Origin: Ridgeia piscesae
Lineage: Eukaryota > Annelida > Polychaeta > Sabellida > Siboglinidae
Assembly (NCBI GenBank): GCA_025642075.2
Contig: JAODUO010000884.1
Coordinates: 1 to 64,000 of the forward strand
DNA length: 64,000 nt
Reading direction: 5' to 3'
Of the stretch, positions 1 to 12,031 are shown piece by piece. Made by a program: the position numbers and the translations under genes. Under the pieces are notes generated by a model. It did not search any database, was not told the DNA's origin, and was given only the letters and a program-made list of their open reading frames with translations. Each line of letters starts with the position of its first letter. Positions within the stretch are counted from its first letter, which is position 1.

Positions 1-203
1 ACCAACCGTCTCTACTCCCCTCTCTCTTCTTGCACTGTTCTCTCCACCAACCGTCTCCATTCCCTCTCTCTTCTTGCACCGTTCTCTCAACAAACCGTCT
101 CTACTCCCCTCTCTCTTCTTGCACCGTTCTCTCCACCAACCGTCACTACCCTCCTCTCTCTTCTTGCACCGTTCTCTCCACCAACCGTCTCTACTCCCCT
201 CTC
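1..203. repeat. 45-bp minisatellite
   Basis: A unit of about 45 bp, starting ACCAACCGTCTCTACTCCCC, recurs at 1, 46, 90, 135 and 180, with one 44-bp spacing. This gives about 4.5 copies, cut by the window edge. Because 45 is a multiple of 3 the array stays open in several frames and gives spurious repetitive ORFs. No function is inferred. Confidence 0.9.
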
Positions 204-207
204 ATCG

Positions 208-430
208 GCATGATATCAATATCCTTCTTGCGATATGGCCTCCATGCTTGTATACAATATTCTAAGTGAGGCCTAACTATTGTTTTATACAGCGATATTA
301 TTAGTTCTTTTTCTTTGTACACTATATTTCGCCTAATTAATCAAAGAATTTGGTTTTCCTTCGCTGCTGCAATTCCACACTGCTCTGATACCTTCATGTC
401 AGCACTAATAGAAAATTGTTTGATTGCCTT
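208..430 (-). pseudogene. CR1/L2-like LINE reverse transcriptase, C-terminal fragment
   Basis: On the minus strand this reads as the conserved segment after the RT core of CR1/L2/Jockey-type LINEs. Recognisable pieces are IRRNIVYKEKELI, LYKTIVRPHLEYC and QAWRPYRKKDIDI. An in-frame TGA (expected Gly before LIRRN) and the loss of the rest of RT mark it as dead. It lies next to an RTE-type endonuclease fragment on the same strand, but the two tails belong to different LINE types, so they are probably independent insertions. Confidence 0.75.
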
Positions 431-469
431 AGCTATTCTTGCTCAAGTATGTTATGGTTTCGTTCATGG

Positions 470-906
470 TGTCAATGTCGTCTAATTAGTATAGTGTCTC
501 GAATCGGATTCTCAATTCGAGTTGGAATTCGATAGTCCTTCATCCTGTTTGGGCAGCATCAACTCTTGGTGGCGTCTTGGTCATCAGCGTTTTCCTTTCC
601 ACCTCTTCGCCCAATTTGGTTTTGCTCATAACCATACTTGCACTATCTTTTGTTTGTAGAGTTCTTCTACTCTGGGGCTGATGCTGGCTACCCTCACTGT
701 GTGGTCTTTCCTGTCTTGTTTATGAGAAAACCTACGCCTGCTTGGCCGTTGTTTGCCTTCGAATGGTATAGTGGCCGCATTGTGAAACACTCTACTCATT
801 TCTCCGATTACATCCCATACCAACCTGGGCTCCTTAAGTTCTTCTTCGAGTGTTTCTATGTGTTCATCTCTTATGAGAGATCTGACGCAGTAGGTCGCTA
901 TCTTTA
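470..906 (-). pseudogene. RTE-like LINE endonuclease fragment plus linker
   Basis: Reading down from about 906 on the minus strand gives ATYCVRSLIRDEHIETLEEE (endonuclease N-terminus), then GQAGVGFLINK at about 720-750, then after a frameshift RVASISPRVEELY and KIVQVW. This is the apurinic endonuclease signature of RTE-type retrotransposons. Further on, around 487-535, FQLELRIRFETL resembles the linker between endonuclease and RT. Most of the endonuclease centre and all RT motifs are gone. Two frame changes and several stops make it a relic. Confidence 0.7.
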
Positions 907-1020
907 GTCTACGTACCCTCTTTTTGTCATGATGTAATATAAATTATTACAAAACAAAAACCCGCGCCGGTGTCAAGTAAGACCCTGCAATAAAGGTAAA
1001 ATATGACAAGATAGCTGTAT

Positions 1021-1025
<5 letters not shown>

Positions 1026-1084
<59 letters not shown>
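1026..1084. repeat. (TA)n microsatellite
   Basis: About 59 bp of uninterrupted TA dinucleotides. Confidence 0.97.
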
Positions 1085-1086
<2 letters not shown>

Positions 1087-4000
1087 TGATTATGTAGTGC
1101 ATCAGTCGGGTCCAATTCATAGTCATCATTTTCGTTTATATATGTTAAGGAACAAGCGGGTGATGTGACGGATGTGATTGGAAACTGAGAAGATAAGATG
1201 GCTTTTGTAGTGAGAGACATAAACAATTTGGAAAGTACGCAATAGGTAAATCACAATTAACTACAAAGTAATTCGAAGGCAACTAAACTCGTTGGCCATA
1301 ATAGTTGTGTCACACACGGGCAGTAAAAAGGTTATAAAACGAGACCGCTTTCCTATACTCTTGCACGCAACGTCCATGAAATATGTATGAAACAACACAT
1401 TTAGATCCTTAATTTATGACAACACTTCACGACCTCTTTTTTTAGAAATAGTGTGGTTGGTTATCGCCTTACGTCAGCCGATAATTGTTGACAAAGATGT
1501 CAAAGAAAGAGTTCAGGGGAACGTTGCTAGGGTATCAATTATTATGAACCCACGGTGCGTGCGTGTCTGTGTTAGAGTGGTACAAAGACGTGAAAATCAG
1601 CTCACAACGCGTGCAACGTCTACAACATGTGGGCCTGGCATAACAACCATGGACATTCGCCGAGCTGGTACCTCCGTAAGATCACCGTCTTTATCACAGA
1701 GCCACCATGGGGATCAACATATGTTCGTTCAATTCGTCGTTATCGTCCCCGAACCTATCCCGGGGAGTGTCCTGCCACTGACCTATACAAATAGGTCGTG
1801 ATTCCGGCATGACGTCACAATGCACCTGCCGCCGACATGGGTAACCTAGCGACATGTCTTCCTGTTCCCGCGGTGCTTCCGTCGTTTTTTGAACACTTTC
1901 TGAAAATGCAATACACTAAGCCTACTGTCTTGTACCTCTTACATTAATATTACTCAATAAAGCATTTGGTGCATTCGTGTATCAGTATTGTTTATAGTTA
2001 TAGTATATCATCGTCAAATGTAATGTTAGTGAAAGATCGAGCCAAAAGATCGAACCGATCACAATCTGCCATGCCCGACATCTTATATTTGCGAGAACCC
2101 ACCGTGGGTGTGATATATTTGCAAGAATTGTGCATACATTATTGTAGATATTACCTTACACATTACCAATGACGAAATGCGCGGACAGCCAGCATGCTTT
2201 CTTGCCACCATAACAAGCATAACATGTCCGACTACGCAACGAAAATTCCCATTGCGTCGACCAAAAATACTTTGACGAATGTCATGCAAAATACCTACTT
2301 TCTGCATAGTACAAAATGTGATTTCAACACGTAAGTTTGAAGGCCTTATTTCTCTCTCACGTGTAAATCCACCGCCTCATATTAACAATCAGCACTATTT
2401 TAAACGTTTCGTAATAAATACCCATTATGTCACAATTGCTCATTAAGGCACATTCTTACACAGCTTGGCATCCAGTGTTGACTCCTGAAAGCGATTTACA
2501 ATTTATTCCTAGTTAATACCATCTCGCTGACAATGGAAAGTTTCATTCACTGTGTAATTACTAGACGAACACTATTCGTACACAATATATCAATCAACAT
2601 ATATATCGGAGTGAAAAGGAACAACGTAGAATCAACATTTAAAAGTACAATGTCTTGTGTTGCGTGGCTATGGTGATTATAATAATGATGGTAATAATAA
2701 TAACAATAATAATAATAATAAAGATAAACAAATAAATATTTTAAGTTCATCCAAACACCTTCAAATTCGGGACTCCACAAATTCGTCGCGTTCATCTGTG
2801 TTTACGTAATTATGTAAGTGATAACACATTCTATATAAAGTATGTATGCAATAACATTTGATGTGTTACAGTTACGCGAAAAATAAAACAAAAAAGTTAC
2901 AGTTAGGTCACAATGTCTGCTGATGACTGTCACTTCGACCACGGCAGACCTACACATAAATAAACGACCACAACGCAGAGTTTATCATGATGGCTGAACA
3001 AAACCTGGGGAGGCCAAGTACATGCAGCCATGACCGTGAGACGGCGAGGCATATAAAGGAAACATGTCTTTAATCAAGCCAAATCACTCAAACACGGCAT
3101 GTTGACACATGCAGACGTGCATGAAGTCATCATATGGCAATGAAGAACTAACGTAACCACTGCAGACATGATACATATTTGCAGAGTAAGTCGCACCATG
3201 TCACGCGCAGATACAACTTGAATAGCGTCAAGCAAGCAACTTATGTCACACTACCCAATGTCCACGCACACGCTAACACAAATGGTACATAGGTCAAATA
3301 CACATAATATATCACACCATATCAAGTGCACAAACATGTTAGATATGGGTCAGTTCATAGATACTGCTAAACCGTAACAGACGCTCAAACCAGGTGGAAT
3401 ATTCCATGGTCATCGATCATGTCATATCAAAGCACACGCCAAAATAACGTAGAACAGGACCGGATGCGCAGAATACTGCTTATCTTCTCATGTTAGAGAA
3501 AGACAAAAGCACAGAAATAGTCACCACATAACATGAGCTCAAACAAGGAGGCCATAGATTGTGAGCAAATACTATTTCTGTGCTTGTGTCGCTTGCATTT
3601 CATCAAAGCATGAGCAAAGTGTATGACATAGGAAGCACCTACTATAACCACGGTAATTCGGCTCATATGTACAGATGATGGCACATCGTAATATACGTCC
3701 AAACAAGGAGAGCAATCCAAAGTGATTATATCATCCAGTATATGCGTCCCAAAAATGAACACGATCCACCTATAACAGGCATGCATAATATGGAAATCGG
3801 GCACCGTTATAGAATAGTACGCACCGCATCAGGGCCCAAACATTTCAAACGTTATCGTAACTGTTTCGAGAATAGCATTAATTACGGAAGTTTCGACGCC
3901 ATTTTTAGGAAACAATGGCGCTAAGAAACTCGTAAGTCGTTCGAGAATTTTAAACGTGGTTATATTAATATACGCGGTCTATGTGCAGAAAGTGCGCGCA

Positions 4001-4640
4001 GAAAATGTGGTCATGACACTATTGGCCGTGCCCGATCATATCATTCACCTAAAACAAAGTGGTCCAGTGTTGAACAATTGATAAGGCCTGACCATATAAT
4101 CGGACAAGGTTCAACATTATTCAAGTGAGTCGACCAGCACATGCGCGGAAGCAATGTGGACGAGAACCTCACTGACTTCTAGCATGTAACGGCCAATATA
4201 CTTGGCACCAAATAGAACATCAGTGGTTTACGCCGGCAAATCACGAACAGCTGAAACACACGACAACTCACTGACGTCTGCATGAACTATAAGGACTGAT
4301 GTATATGGCCAAACATGCCGCTGTACGTCGCACGGATACAGGTCAACCAAGAAATATGAGGAATATCGGGAGGAAAGATGGCAAACCGCAGCCGCAATGG
4401 AATGGCCCATTCAGGTAACAATGTTACTTATTTGCCCCATTTTAAACTTATGTGTCTTACTTACTTTCAAAATAATTACTAAACTAGATGTTTGAAAATT
4501 GTAGATTGAGACAACACATCACTAATTAGAAACATGATCAATGATACAACGTTGCTGCTGAATCCTAAATTGGCTAACTTACAACACACTTATTCACCTT
4601 TTAATAGGATATTTTCGGGAAAAAAAGAGGTGATTTCTCA
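1085..4640. other. No gene recognised
   Basis: AT-rich sequence with only short, low-complexity ORFs (for example 1451-1801), none with a recognisable motif. It contains an AAT trinucleotide run at about 2676-2722. The stretch 3000-4430 has several ORFs of 60-103 codons on both strands without any family signature. I see no RNA gene. Confidence 0.5.
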
Positions 4641-4654
4641 CCCACACACCCACA

Positions 4655-4806
4655 CAACCAAACTCCCACCCACACGCACACGCGTACACACACACACATA
4701 TATATTTATATGGATGGATGGATGGATGGATGGATGGATGGATGGGTGGGTGGGTGGGTGGGTGGGTGGGTGGGTGGGGTGGGTGGGTGGACGGATGGAT
4801 GGATGT
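4655..4806. repeat. Compound CA / ATGG / GTGG repeat
   Basis: A CA-rich run (4655-4700) is followed by about 8 copies of ATGG, then about 11 copies of GTGG/GGGT, then again ATGG. The stepwise unit change ATGG to GTGG suggests point mutation followed by spread within the array. Confidence 0.95.
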
Positions 4807-5230
4807 GTGGATATAATATTTCAAATATTGTCCAATTATTGCATTAAATGTATTTAGCTCCTTCTTGGCATATCACACAGCAAAACGAGTTGGGACTCCC
4901 TATTTTAAACTCCACTGTTCTTGTGTACGCCAAATGTAGTATGCACGTACTACAATCCAAGTACTTACTACAAGCGAAGTACGTACTTTGATCTGCGGTC
5001 GCACGTGAGCTGCCAATCCAAGTACGACTGGTGAGTATTGCAGGAGGTTTACATTATTTACAATTTGTTAGTAATAGGCCAAATAACTTAGCTATATATA
5101 TATATATGTGTATATCAGTGACACTGTCACCATCGATGGATCACAGAGAACCTAGAGTCGACGTTGTTGTGTCCCCCGTGTTGCCTGCCATTAACAAAAG
5201 TGCGAGCAGCCGTGTCGCGGTGCCGGTCAA

Positions 5231-6345
5231 ATAGGGCATTGTCAACGCTCGCTCAATATGCAACAAAACATATGTTTTTACGGATTACGTGACTGAGGTA
5301 AAGATGGCTCTTATAGCCATCACCGAAACATGGTTGAACATTGGTGAAAAAGACAATAAAGTCATAAAAGACCTGACCCCTGCCGACTATAGGTTTGTAC
5401 ACCTGCCTCGGAAAAGTCGCCCTGATTGTGGTGTTGGCCTTGTTTACCGATCGAGTTTCAAGGTGGTTGTCAATCGACGTGATGATATGAAATCTTTCGA
5501 ATTCATGGATGTTGATGTTTCGTCATCTGGAAACTCCATGAAGCTTGTTATCATATACCGTCCACCTCCTTCGAAAAAGAACAAACATTCGTACGCTAAC
5601 TTTCTTGTTGAATTTACTGGTTTCATCGAATATTATGCATTGATGACCACCCGTTTTGCGAGTGTCGGCGATTTCAACATCCACTGGGATGTGCCATCCG
5701 ACAACAATGTGAAACGTTTTACTGATCTGCTTGAGTCACTCAATATCATTCAACATGTCCATGCTCCAACACACATTGACGGTCACACAATTGATCTGGT
5801 CCTCACTCCATCCGGAAATCACGGCATCACTTCGACAAAAACAACGTTGCTGCTCTCCTATCACCTTTGGGTAGAATGTCTCGTCGACATGGAGAAACTG
5901 GTCGTTCCGCGGAAAACAATCACGTACCGAAAGTATAAAGCCATTAACAACCTGCGTTTTGTAGCGGCATCGCCTCGTCTTTACCGACCGCGATCTCATC
6001 CAGCAAACAAACAACAACTGAACTTGCAAACCACTACAATGTGGTCTTGACCAAACTTATCGAGAAGCATGCACCACTACAGACATGTCGCATCGCCGAT
6101 CATCCACTGGTACCTTGGTATAATAAGAAGGTTATCAAAGCCTAACAAATTAGACGACAGTGTGAACGGAAGTGGCGTCACACATCACTTCAAGTACATC
6201 GTGAAATATATAAGACACAATGCGGTAAAGATGACGATCATAAAAGCGAAGTATTACTACTATATCTCTGAAATAGAACATAGGATAAATTATGGACTCC
6301 ATAGTTCAATCGTTTCGACGAAGTTCTTTGCAAAAGTTATAATAT
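5231..6345 (+). pseudogene. CR1/L2-like LINE endonuclease
   Basis: Apurinic-type endonuclease of a non-LTR retrotransposon, which would nick target DNA to prime reverse transcription. The frame opens upstream of the first ATG with GIVNARSICNKT; then come ITETWLN (metal-binding Glu), GVGLVYRSSFK, VIIYRPPPS, GDFNIHWD (catalytic GDFN) and HTIDLVLT. The final catalytic S-D-H is S-Y-H here, so the Asp is lost. After about 5950 the homology continues in another frame (NHYNVVLTKLIEKHAPL, PWYNKKV) into the endonuclease-RT linker and stops near 6345 before any RT motif. It is a frameshifted copy truncated at its 3' side, which is unusual because LINEs normally lose the 5' side. Confidence 0.85.
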
Positions 6346-6359
6346 AAAATTACCACGTG

Positions 6360-6935
6360 ATGTAATTGTATACATTATTATATCAATGCATTTACATACA
6401 CAATTAGTATAATCGTATTAATCCTCAATCAGATAGCTGTAGGTCAAAATATGAAATGTTTGACTATTACGTTTTATAGTATTCCTTATTTAATAAAACC
6501 ATTATATGGTTGAGTTGATTATTTAGTCGATACATATATTAACTTGATTCTCATATATTTCTATTTACCTGATTAGTCCAGTGTTGATAATCACTTTGAA
6601 TAGGTTCTACGGCAAGAACAAAAGTAATTGGTATTGCCTCTAATCGTTAAAATAAATGCAAAAGCGAGGTGGCGATTAGTTGTGTTAGTTGTGTAGTCTC
6701 TTTGTTGCTACGTGAAGCGAACCGTGCTAGCTACTACACCTAGCTACTTAATACAGGGTCATCCAGTAGCGTAGTTTTACTTCTGTGCGAAGCAAATTTT
6801 CTGGGCTCGAATATGCAGACAATAATTGTTGGTCACAAATAGGTGCCATTAGTGCAACCAGAAAAAGTAGCAATAACGGTTAAAAACGACGGTTAATCTT
6901 CCACTAAAACATATCATCCCGTGTGTTACCCCTAC
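6360..6935. other. No gene recognised
   Basis: AT-rich, no long ORF and no repeat structure that I can define. Confidence 0.4.
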
Positions 6936-6964
6936 ATACATGAATGTCCTAGAGACGATGACGC

Positions 6965-7385
6965 TAACATATAAACGACAGGAGAAGGGCCAGGTTTACG
7001 AAAACAACCTGTTAAGAAGAATCGTGGGAGTTAAGAGAGCTTACAAGAGAAGAATGGGTGAACTGAGAGTGGAGGATGGAGTGAGGAGGTAAGTTTCAAG
7101 AGGACATTGGTGAAGAGTAGGTTGACATGGGCTGATCATGTAGAAAGAATGGGAGATGAAAAACTGGCAAAGAGGGCAGATGCCCAGAAAGTGGAAGGGA
7201 TGAGGAGGTGAGGAAGACCGTTGCGATGGGATGACGGCATTAAGATAAAACCTGGAAAGAGTGAGAGACGAATGAAAAAAGAGCAACAAATATAATGAAT
7301 TGGAGACTGCTGATAATGACAGAAAAGTGGCAGGTAGAAAAAATACAATGGAAACGGAAATCATGGTCAACGCATCCCTGACGAC
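6965..7385 (+). pseudogene. RTE-like LINE, C-terminal fragment
   Basis: The plus strand encodes, with frameshifts, the tail downstream of the RT core in RTE-like LINEs: KRQEKGQVYENNLLRRIVGV, RMGELRVEDGVRR, then LTWADHVERMGDEKLAKR and a GRP-LRWDDGIK segment. The order and spacing fit the family's C-terminal region. At least two frameshifts and an in-frame TGA show it is inactive. No catalytic RT motif remains. Confidence 0.8.
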
Positions 7386-7399
7386 AGGGATGCCAAGAA

Positions 7400-8100
7400 A
7401 ACCACAACAACTAGTTGCAATATGACCCTACTCTAGTAACCGGGCAACTATTATTTTGAATAATTAATAACCATTAGCCATCATCACGCACATTGAGAAT
7501 GATGCCATTTTCGTTACATTGTTATCTCTTTGGCTGCAGCCAGCGACAAAAGTTGAACATCCATAACTTAATCCTTTGCATGATGAACATTTTCGTATGT
7601 GCGAAAGGGTAGGACAAGAAAGGAAAGTCTATACATACATCCATATTCCCGCTGTACGTTGTGACTCTATGAATTAGGCAGCCAGTTATTGGGCTTCCGT
7701 TCCACACCATCCTAATTTTCCGTGATTGGGGGGCTGTATTCCCCCAGGCCCCCTCTGGCTATGCCACTGAGCATAGCACTGTTCGAACAATACCGTTTGT
7801 ATATAGTAGCTAAGATCCACGCTAAACCTGATTACTGGATGCAATAGAATTTAACTGATATGATGTTCAACATGCACATATACATGAACCAATACACACG
7901 TCATAAGCCAAATCACTCACAATTGCAAATGTAAGTGGGATAAATTAATAAAAATGCACAAACACTTGATAACAATCACTCACACCAACGTCCTCGTGGT
8001 GTATTCATGAAGCGTATATACAAACAATAGCGATGGAGACCGGGTAGAAGTGGCAAAATCCGTAGTAGTTCTGGACAACGACAATAGGTGCAGCCACACA
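7400..8100. other. No gene recognised
   Basis: Around 7725-7765 a short G/C-run segment (GGGGGGCTGTATTCCCCCAG followed by GGCTATGCCACTG) looks like a fragment of a dispersed repeat, but I cannot classify it. Otherwise there is no ORF or repeat of note. Confidence 0.35.
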
Positions 8101-8120
8101 GGCGCGGACCAAATCAGTTA

Positions 8121-8850
8121 TCAGCTATATGTTGGTGTCATACCAGCTGTTGATATAGGAATGTCGTATCGAGGCGCGTCAGATACAGTTGGTACAACAA
8201 CTGGTCGCAAATGTACTCTGTTGCGACATAACTCAATACCAGTTCGAGTCTGAATGATATAGGAATTAGACCCAGCATTGCGCACGACTTTGCCATATGT
8301 CCATGGATCGTCGCGATGGTGAGGTTTGACATAGCCATAAGTACCAACGTCAAGTGGCACATGTTCTGGACCAGCTGTCTGGTCATACGAGTTCGTGCTC
8401 ACGGTTCTCTTGTGTTGAAGCTCCTTTAGCACTATGTCTGAATCTTCTGATTGTGCTGCGAGTAGAGAATCGCACGTAGGTAGCATTGTACGAGTGCGAT
8501 GACAGAACATTCGCTGAGCTGCTGAGTATGTATGTCCTGTCGGCGGTGTATTCCTGTAGAACAGCATAGCTTTGTCGTAATCCTTGGATTTAAGAAGTTG
8601 GGCTTTACATACTTTCACTGCGGCCTCAGCGCTTCCTTTTCCTGGTGATGATGTTGTATATTTGAAACCATAGTATATCGCAAAATCCTGATACTCCTTG
8701 CTGATGAACTGTGGCCCGGTGTCTGTGTGTCAAACTTCAGGTACGCCGAATCTTGCGAAATGACGCCTTGTCGCGTTCACAACAGTTGACGACAGTGTGT
8801 TTTCCAACTCGTCAGTTTCGATCCAGTCCGAATAGTGACAGACAGTCATC
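8121..8850 (-). pseudogene. Ty3/Gypsy integrase (element 1)
   Basis: DDE integrase of an LTR retrotransposon, reading on the minus strand. The three acidic positions are visible: HYSDWIETDELE (first D), HTDTGPQFISKEY (second D) and GSAEAAVKVCK (E). They are followed by an open C-terminal part (8121-8618) with MLFYRNTPPTGHTYSAAQ and a DVGTYGYVKPHHRDDPW segment typical of gypsy integrase tails. A TGA interrupts the frame just before the second Asp. It is closely related in layout to the integrase at 62.3-63.4 kb. Confidence 0.88.
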
Positions 8851-8899
8851 AATTAGTTTTTCTCATGTGATAAGAACAGGTTTTGGCTGACATGTTGCC

Positions 8900-9190
8900 A
8901 TGGCAATGTCGGTAGAGGTTAGGATTTCATTGGTTCCGTTGGAGCAGATTATTCGTATTTGCACAAGCAGTGCATGCCTGGCACATATCATGTATGGCAC
9001 TTTTCATGCTCGGCCAGAAAAGCACTTCTTTCGCAATTATTAGCGATATATGTGCATGGACAGAGGTATGGATGCTTGGAGACCTTTGTATATAATGCCA
9101 TTCTGTGTTGATAGTTCATCCCTCTAGCTCCAGAATAGTTGTAGGCTAGGATCGAGATGTGCCTTGTCGGTAGGCCAACCTCCTATGATG
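8900..9190 (-). pseudogene. Integrase zinc-binding (H2C2) region, element 1
   Basis: Minus-strand fragments read KEVLFWPSMKSAIHDMCQAC followed by TACA, the second half of the His2Cys2 zinc finger that precedes gypsy integrase cores. The frame is broken. This region links the RNase H and integrase pieces. Confidence 0.65.
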
Positions 9191-10235
9191 ATATACCCCA
9201 GCTTGTACCTGACAGGGTCATTCTGTTTCTTTGAGCAGACGCGCCTCTGTGGCTGGCTTCAACCGCGCGTTCGGCTGGCGATCGTCTAACTCCAACCGAA
9301 GCCTGAGTACTTCGAAGCCTGTTACTTTGGCTTTCATTGGCGTGAATAGCGCAGCCCTCAACAATGTGTCCGCAACGCAAAGAGAGTTCCTTCTCTAATA
9401 GGTTATATCGAATGTGTATTGCTGCAGTTTCAAAATCATCTTCTGCGGTCGCGCTGGAACCTTGTTCAAAGCCTTCCTGAATGTTGTTTCTAGAGGGATC
9501 GGTTTTGCTGTACAGTCAGTGATGAAATTAGTGAAAATAGTTGCAAATGTCAAGGCTTTCTTTTTCTATCTGAGAGTAGCGTCGTTCTGTAGGATTCAGG
9601 CTGCACGATGGTAACGTTACGGGTTGGAGGTTGCCGTCATCATTTGGCAAGACACCACCCAGTCCATCATCGCTTGCATCTACCTGGAGTACGACTGGCT
9701 TGTGGAGGTCATAGAACACAAGAAACGGAGCACTGGGTATGATCCGCCTTGCCTTGTCAAATGCGTCCTGTTGCCTGGTGGACCAGATGAAGTTAGAACC
9801 GTCCTGTGTGAGCATTCGAAGTGGTTTGATAACAGCACTGAGGTTCGGGGCATATGCTGAGACGTAGTTGCACATCCTAATGAACCGCTTTACTTCCGCT
9901 TTGGTGCACGATACAGGCATCTCCGTCATCGCTGATACCTCGTTAGGATCGCCTCTCATGCCGACATCACTGATAACGTGGCACACGAAGAGCAGTTCCG
10001 TCAACTTGAATTTCAACTTGTCAGGATTGACCTTGATGTTCTTGTTGATGATACGCTCCAAAGGAGCAACGAAACGTCTGACATGTTCTCGCTCTGCTTC
10101 CTCGTAAGCGGTGCCTTCGTCAAACACTAGAATGTCATCAGCAACATTTATTATACCCTCCAGGCCTTCAAGATATATGGTCAGTCTGAGCTGGAATTCT
10201 TCTGGCGCGCTGGAAATCCCAAACGGCAGCCTCAA
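9190..10235 (-). pseudogene. Ty3/Gypsy reverse transcriptase C-terminal half and RNase H (element 1)
   Basis: The open stretch 9528-10235 starts with MRLPFGISSAPEEFQ (RT motif B) and continues with VADDILVF (motif C, the catalytic DD), then MPVSCTKAEVKRFIRMCNYV (thumb), QQDAFDKAR, VLQVDASDDGLGGVL (first RNase H Asp) and ERRYSQIEKESL. Beyond 9528 the frame continues past a stop with KPIPLETTFRKALNKVPARP, LKLQQYTFDITY and SLCVADTLLRAA, the end of RNase H. LFVCHVISDVG replaces the usual F-L-G-H-x-I/V, and several bases have been lost. Confidence 0.9.
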
Positions 10236-10640
10236 TTATCTGTATCTGCTAAAAGAAGTGTGCATTGTCGTCATCATGGATGACTGTGTGTCCAGAGGGC
10301 ATTGAAGGAAACCCTCGCATATGTCCGCTAAGGAGAAACAATTTGCATTAACTAGTTGATGAAATTGTTCATTAAAGTGGGCATTTGAAACACCGGTCTG
10401 GCTCGGATCAATGCATAATCTGAATTTCGTTGGAGTTTCTCTTATGACTTCGTTTGAACACCCCGGTGTTGGCTCGTGCACTTTTGCAATGATTCCCGCC
10501 TCCACGTGATTTTGAAGAGCAGCTTTCTCGTTGATTCTTTTTGCTATAGGGACCCGGTGTACTGGCATCTAATCCGGACTGACATCTTCCTTCACCTCGA
10601 AATAGACCGGGGGCCTAATACAACCCATGACGTTTTCGCC
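10236..10640 (-). pseudogene. Ty3/Gypsy reverse transcriptase N-terminal half (element 1)
   Basis: RT fingers and motif A: VHRVPIAKRINEKAALQ, EAGIIAKVHEPTPGCSNEV, TPTKFRLCIDPSQT and FSLADICEGFLQCPLD, where the Asp of ADICEGF is the motif A metal ligand. The frame ends in RYR and resumes in a shifted frame with motif B at 10235. The single frame break therefore separates two otherwise well-preserved halves. Confidence 0.88.
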
Positions 10641-11164
10641 ATAATCTCGGAGTAGGGGGTAGGTGCCGACTCTTTGGTATGTGTATTTGAATCCTGGATG
10701 GCGACGGTGGAGGTCTACGGTGGCTGGCTATGCTTGCGTGCAGTCCCTCTACGTGGTTGCACGGACGTTTGCGAACCATTTTCTCATCTGGTGCATCACT
10801 GTTGAGCCCATTAATTGACTGTGTGACATCCGTGGATTTCCTTCTCAGAATCATTTTGTAGGCAGGTGAACAGGCATCTCACTAGTCTCCGTCACAACGC
10901 GAGTCGAGTTTATTGAGAACACTTCTCCGGAGTTGATTGAGATGAGACCCAGCCTTTCACTATCTGTTCCGGACAACAGTGCAAGCTTATCGCCCATCAG
11001 TTCTTCTGTCCCCACACCAGTGACATATACCGGCTTCTGCTTTCAGACTCGTGTTGGTGACTGGTTCAGTGGACTTGTTTCTGGAGGCGTCGACAATGAG
11101 TTTGTTAGCCTGGTTGGCTGACTCGTGGGTTTTTGCTTAACCAACAACATCTGACAGTGTTTTC
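10641..11164 (-). pseudogene. Probable gag-protease junction (element 1)
   Basis: Minus-strand reading gives a CHWCGD piece that may be part of a nucleocapsid zinc knuckle, and LALLSGTDSERLGLISIN, which sits where an aspartic protease should lie. I cannot place a convincing catalytic D-T/S-G, and there are several stops. The ORF at 10615-10854 is frame noise inside this decayed stretch. Confidence 0.4.
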
Positions 11165-11640
11165 TTGGACCCATCAACTTTCTTGTGCGCTTTCATGTGA
11201 TCAGTCCTTGTGGCCTGACTTAGCAGTCCGAATATGAATTTGTTCCTGAACAGTTCATCTGCCATAGTGTCGTATTCACACAAACGTCCTGCCTAGCATA
11301 ATTTCACTTCCCAGTCTTGTCCAGAGTCATGTACACTCTGTCGTAAATTCCAGAACGTGAACCTATCTGATAACATGATGCTCTCAACTGAACCTGCATA
11401 GTGGTTGCGTAAACGCTCCATCGGTATCCAAGGTTTCAGTGTGTTTGCCGCAGGTATCTGTGGTTATATTGTGTATCGGATGACTGACAGAGCCTCATCT
11501 AGCATTGCTGACCTCAATGCATCTCCAGCTGTGTGTTTTTAAGTGAGCCTGGATCTCATTTGGAAGTGACGGATCTTTCTCAAAATCTTTATAATTATAA
11601 TCCGCCTGAATGCAATAGTCATTATTTACATTAAAATGGA
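11165..11640 (-). pseudogene. Ty3/Gypsy gag fragment (element 1)
   Basis: Minus-strand capsid-like sequence: ALRSAMLDEALSVIRYT, IPMERLRNHYAGSVESIM, SDRFTFWNLRQSVHDSGQDW, CEYDTMADELFRNKFIFGLL. The arrangement of an F-W-x-L-x-Q motif followed by the C-E-Y-x-T and F-I-F-G-L segments is that of gag in this gypsy lineage. Two in-frame stops are present. It is the 5' part of the element whose pol follows downstream on the minus strand. Confidence 0.75.
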
Positions 11641-11884
11641 CTTCAACATTTTAAAATGTTTCTACTATGTTTCTACTACTACTTTGCGATATATCGGAAA
11701 CCGAGGTGACATTCAAACGGTATATATACTGTTCGAATGTCCCCTTTTGTGACACGATTAGCATGCCATACATTCGACGTTTTCGAGCGTGGCGTCTTTC
11801 AAACTGAACAATCGCGCCAGATTCTTTAAACCGAGACAAATCGCTTCTCACCTAACTGGTTGTGGCATATTACTGCGTTCGTTA

Positions 11885-12031
11885 GTCACTTCTGACACCA
11901 TGTTGTGTACGTATGTATGTGAACGGACATAAACAACGACTAGTCCGGAAAAACACGTTTACTAGCCTTCGAGTAAAACCGGAAGCCCCCTTAGCCTCAC
12001 CCAAGTACGATGGTCTTGAAGGCGCATAACA
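11885..12031 (-). repeat. Candidate 5' LTR and primer-binding site, element 1
   Basis: On the minus strand TGGTGTCAGAAGTGAC (11900-11885) directly follows a sequence ending ACACAACA, as a tRNA primer site follows an LTR. The candidate LTR runs from 12031 (TGTTATGCGCC) to 11901. TG...CA termini are present. I found no matching 3' LTR below 8.1 kb, so the boundary is an inference from termini only. Confidence 0.4.

Noticed and set aside
1..203. CRISPR-like array
   Set aside because: Unit is a contiguous tandem repeat without unique spacers, in eukaryotic DNA.
1451..1801. 116-codon ORF
   Set aside because: No domain, no splice or promoter context, composition like background.
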